Assembly (NCBI GenBank): GCA_023436765.1
Contig: JAEZHX010000255.1
Span: 1-5,088, forward strand
DNA length: 5,088 nucleotides
Reading direction: 5' to 3'
Origin: Bacillota bacterium
Lineage (GTDB): Bacteria; Bacillota; Clostridia; Lachnospirales; Lachnospiraceae
Below are positions 4,901 to 5,088 of the stretch, piece by piece (positions within the stretch are counted from its first letter, which is position 1; each line of letters starts with the position of its first letter). Both the position numbers and the translations under genes were made by a program. The notes beneath the pieces are model-generated. The model ran no database searches and was not told the DNA's origin. It saw only the letters and a list, made by a program, of their open reading frames with translations.

Positions 4901-4930
4901 AATCTAGCATATACAGAGGGGGTGAGATCT

Positions 4931-5088
4931 GTGTTCAATGAAATCGAAATGGAGAATAATAAAATCGGTTCTGCCATTCTGTATTTTCGTGAAAACTATA
5001 AGATCTCACAAAGTAAACTTTGTAAGGGCTTATGCTCTGTACCGACACTCTCCAGGATTGAAGCCGGTGCCAGGGATGTTGACTCATT
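4931..5088 (+). CDS. XRE-family helix-turn-helix transcriptional regulator (N-terminus, cut by window)
   Basis: The reading frame starts at GTG 4931 and is open to the window edge (52 codons seen). The start is supported by GAGGGGGTGAG (4916-4926), 4-5 nt upstream; the in-frame ATG at 4949 has no ribosome binding site. Residues 12-50 form an XRE/Cro-type HTH: LYFRENYKISQSKLCKGLCSV gives helices 1 and 2, and PTLSRIEAGARD is the recognition helix followed by the typical SRIE-G-R motif. The LCKGLCS-x-P-TLSRIE pattern is like XRE regulators of Clostridia that carry a long C-terminal TPR or sensor domain, but that part is outside the window. It lies downstream of a terminator, so it is a separate transcription unit. 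Its targets are unknown. Confidence 0.85.
   Translation, partial: MFNEIEMENNKIGSAILYFRENYKISQSKLCKGLCSVPTLSRIEAGARDVDS

Overview
The window looks like chromosome from a low-to-moderate-GC Firmicute, most likely a Clostridia or Lachnospiraceae-type anaerobe. The evidence is strong AGGAGG-type ribosome binding sites, sigma-A promoters with 17-nt spacers, a CIRCE heat-shock operator, a DUF4004/YhbD-bactofilin gene pair of the Bacillus/Clostridium kind, and a short-HTH XRE regulator of a style common in Lachnospiraceae. No mobile element, CRISPR array, tRNA or rRNA is visible. The species is an inference.

Layout. (1) 102-1784 (+) is a complete enzyme I of the PEP:sugar phosphotransferase system, with no ptsH visible beside it. 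It ends at a perfect 16-bp hairpin (1793-1832) shared with the convergent next gene. (2) 1901-2329 (-) is an Hsp20/alpha-crystallin small heat-shock protein. Its promoter (TTGACA-N17-TATAGT) carries a near-perfect CIRCE element over the -35 box, so HrcA repression is expected; a 9-bp tandem repeat lies just upstream. (3) 2604-3065 (+), divergent from hsp20, is an unrecognised small membrane protein with a basic, Gly/Ser/Lys-rich tail. It is followed by a 3' region with several hairpins, a possible 25-codon ORF and a terminator (3186-3233). (4) 3406-4663 (+) is a two-gene operon: a MerR-like HTH protein of the DUF4004/YhbD family and a bactofilin-like beta-solenoid protein. Its promoter sits in a cluster of TGTTA/TAACA half-sites, suggesting autoregulation or control by a dedicated repressor. 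A strong terminator closes the operon (4689-4749). (5) 4931 to the right edge (+) is the N-terminus of an XRE-family HTH regulator, cut by the window.

The genes form separate transcription units with their own promoters and terminators; only the YhbD-bactofilin pair is an obvious functional unit. Nothing here amounts to a clear new defence or mobile system. The most informative new-looking material is regulatory: the half-site array at the yhbD promoter, the CIRCE plus tandem repeat at hsp20, and the structured region at 3098-3227.
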